NCBI GenBank assembly: GCA_026713285.1
Contig: JAPOOT010000414.1
Location: 1-12,838, forward strand
DNA length: 12,838 nucleotides
Source: Gemmatimonadota bacterium
GTDB taxonomy: Bacteria; JAAXHH01
Direction: 5' to 3'
Under the pieces are notes generated by a model. That model was not told the origin of the DNA and ran no database searches. It saw nothing but the letters and a program-made list of their open reading frames with translations. Shown in pieces: positions 12,617-12,838 of the stretch. The first letter of the stretch is position 1, and each line of letters opens with the position of its first letter. The position numbers and the translations under genes are program-made.

Positions 12617-12838
12617 CTAGTACTTCACCGTGCAGCCGTACGCCCGGGTCATCCCGACCGGCACATCCTTGCCGGCAAAAACCGCGTCGAAGGCCATCGC
12701 GACGTAGTTGTCGGCCTTGGGGATATCCGCAACGTTCGCCGAGTTGATGCTGTCGATGGCGCCCATGTAGATCAGCGTGCCTTCGGGGTTGATGATGTAC
12801 ATGTGCGGCGTATGGGTGGCGCCGTACTTTCTGCCGAC
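12617..12838 (-). CDS. Redoxin / thioredoxin-fold protein, C-terminal part only
   Basis: The frame is open from the window edge, giving the last 73 residues; the N-terminal part with any CxxC lies outside. RKYGATHTPHMYIINPEGTL contains the cis-Pro loop (THTP) and the strand after it that define the thioredoxin fold. IYMGAIDSIN and YVAMAFDAVFAGKDVPV follow, as in AhpC/TSA-type redoxin proteins. The tail, TRAYGCTVKY, has a Cys five residues from the end that could be a resolving or metal-binding Cys. The likely role is thiol-disulfide or peroxide metabolism; location cannot be judged without the N-terminus. The internal ATG at 12802 is Met13 of the visible part, not the start. Confidence 0.88.
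   Translation of the reverse strand, partial: VGRKYGATHTPHMYIINPEGTLIYMGAIDSINSANVADIPKADNYVAMAFDAVFAGKDVPVGMTRAYGCTVKY

Overview
The window is GC-rich, densely coding bacterial DNA. The left edge carries most of lpxA (lipid A synthesis), so the host is an outer-membrane (Gram-negative-type) bacterium. Paralogous phytanoyl-CoA-dioxygenase-like genes, an MlrC/M81 protein and a redoxin would fit a marine or soil lineage such as Latescibacterota or Poribacteria. That taxonomic guess is inference from gene content only.

Layout. Positions 1-3848 read rightward: partial lpxA, a 587-residue uncharacterised protein (possibly an alpha/alpha-toroid plus beta-sandwich enzyme), and an exported M20D amidohydrolase 9 bp behind it. 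A 33-bp direct repeat in three copies (3853-3951) fills the convergent junction. Positions 3992-10696 hold six leftward genes. In order of transcription they are two paralogous PhyH-type dioxygenases, a ThDP enzyme of the acetolactate-synthase type, an M81/MlrC protein, an EamA/DMT permease and a small possibly HAD-like protein. A plausible sigma70-type promoter (10799-10826) lies upstream of the first, so the set may be one transcription unit for import or export and catabolism of an unidentified small molecule. Both dioxygenases lack the Asp expected in the iron-binding HxD motif.

Positions 10974-12034 contain a direct segmental duplication. Each copy carries a small leftward gene for a membrane-anchored coiled-coil protein (95 and 106 residues). 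A nearly identical 51-bp upstream block (48/51) sits exactly 53 bp before each preferred start codon. One copy has a 20-bp tandem repeat that begins inside the stop-codon region.

Positions 12117-12509 hold a small toxin-antitoxin remnant: an intact single-domain hicB antitoxin gene with a strong ribosome-binding site, followed by a hicA toxin reading frame broken by a +1 shift and lacking a normal start codon. The right edge is the C-terminal end of a leftward redoxin/thioredoxin-fold gene followed by a strong hairpin (12561-12608).

No rRNA, tRNA, CRISPR array, transposase or replication origin was seen.
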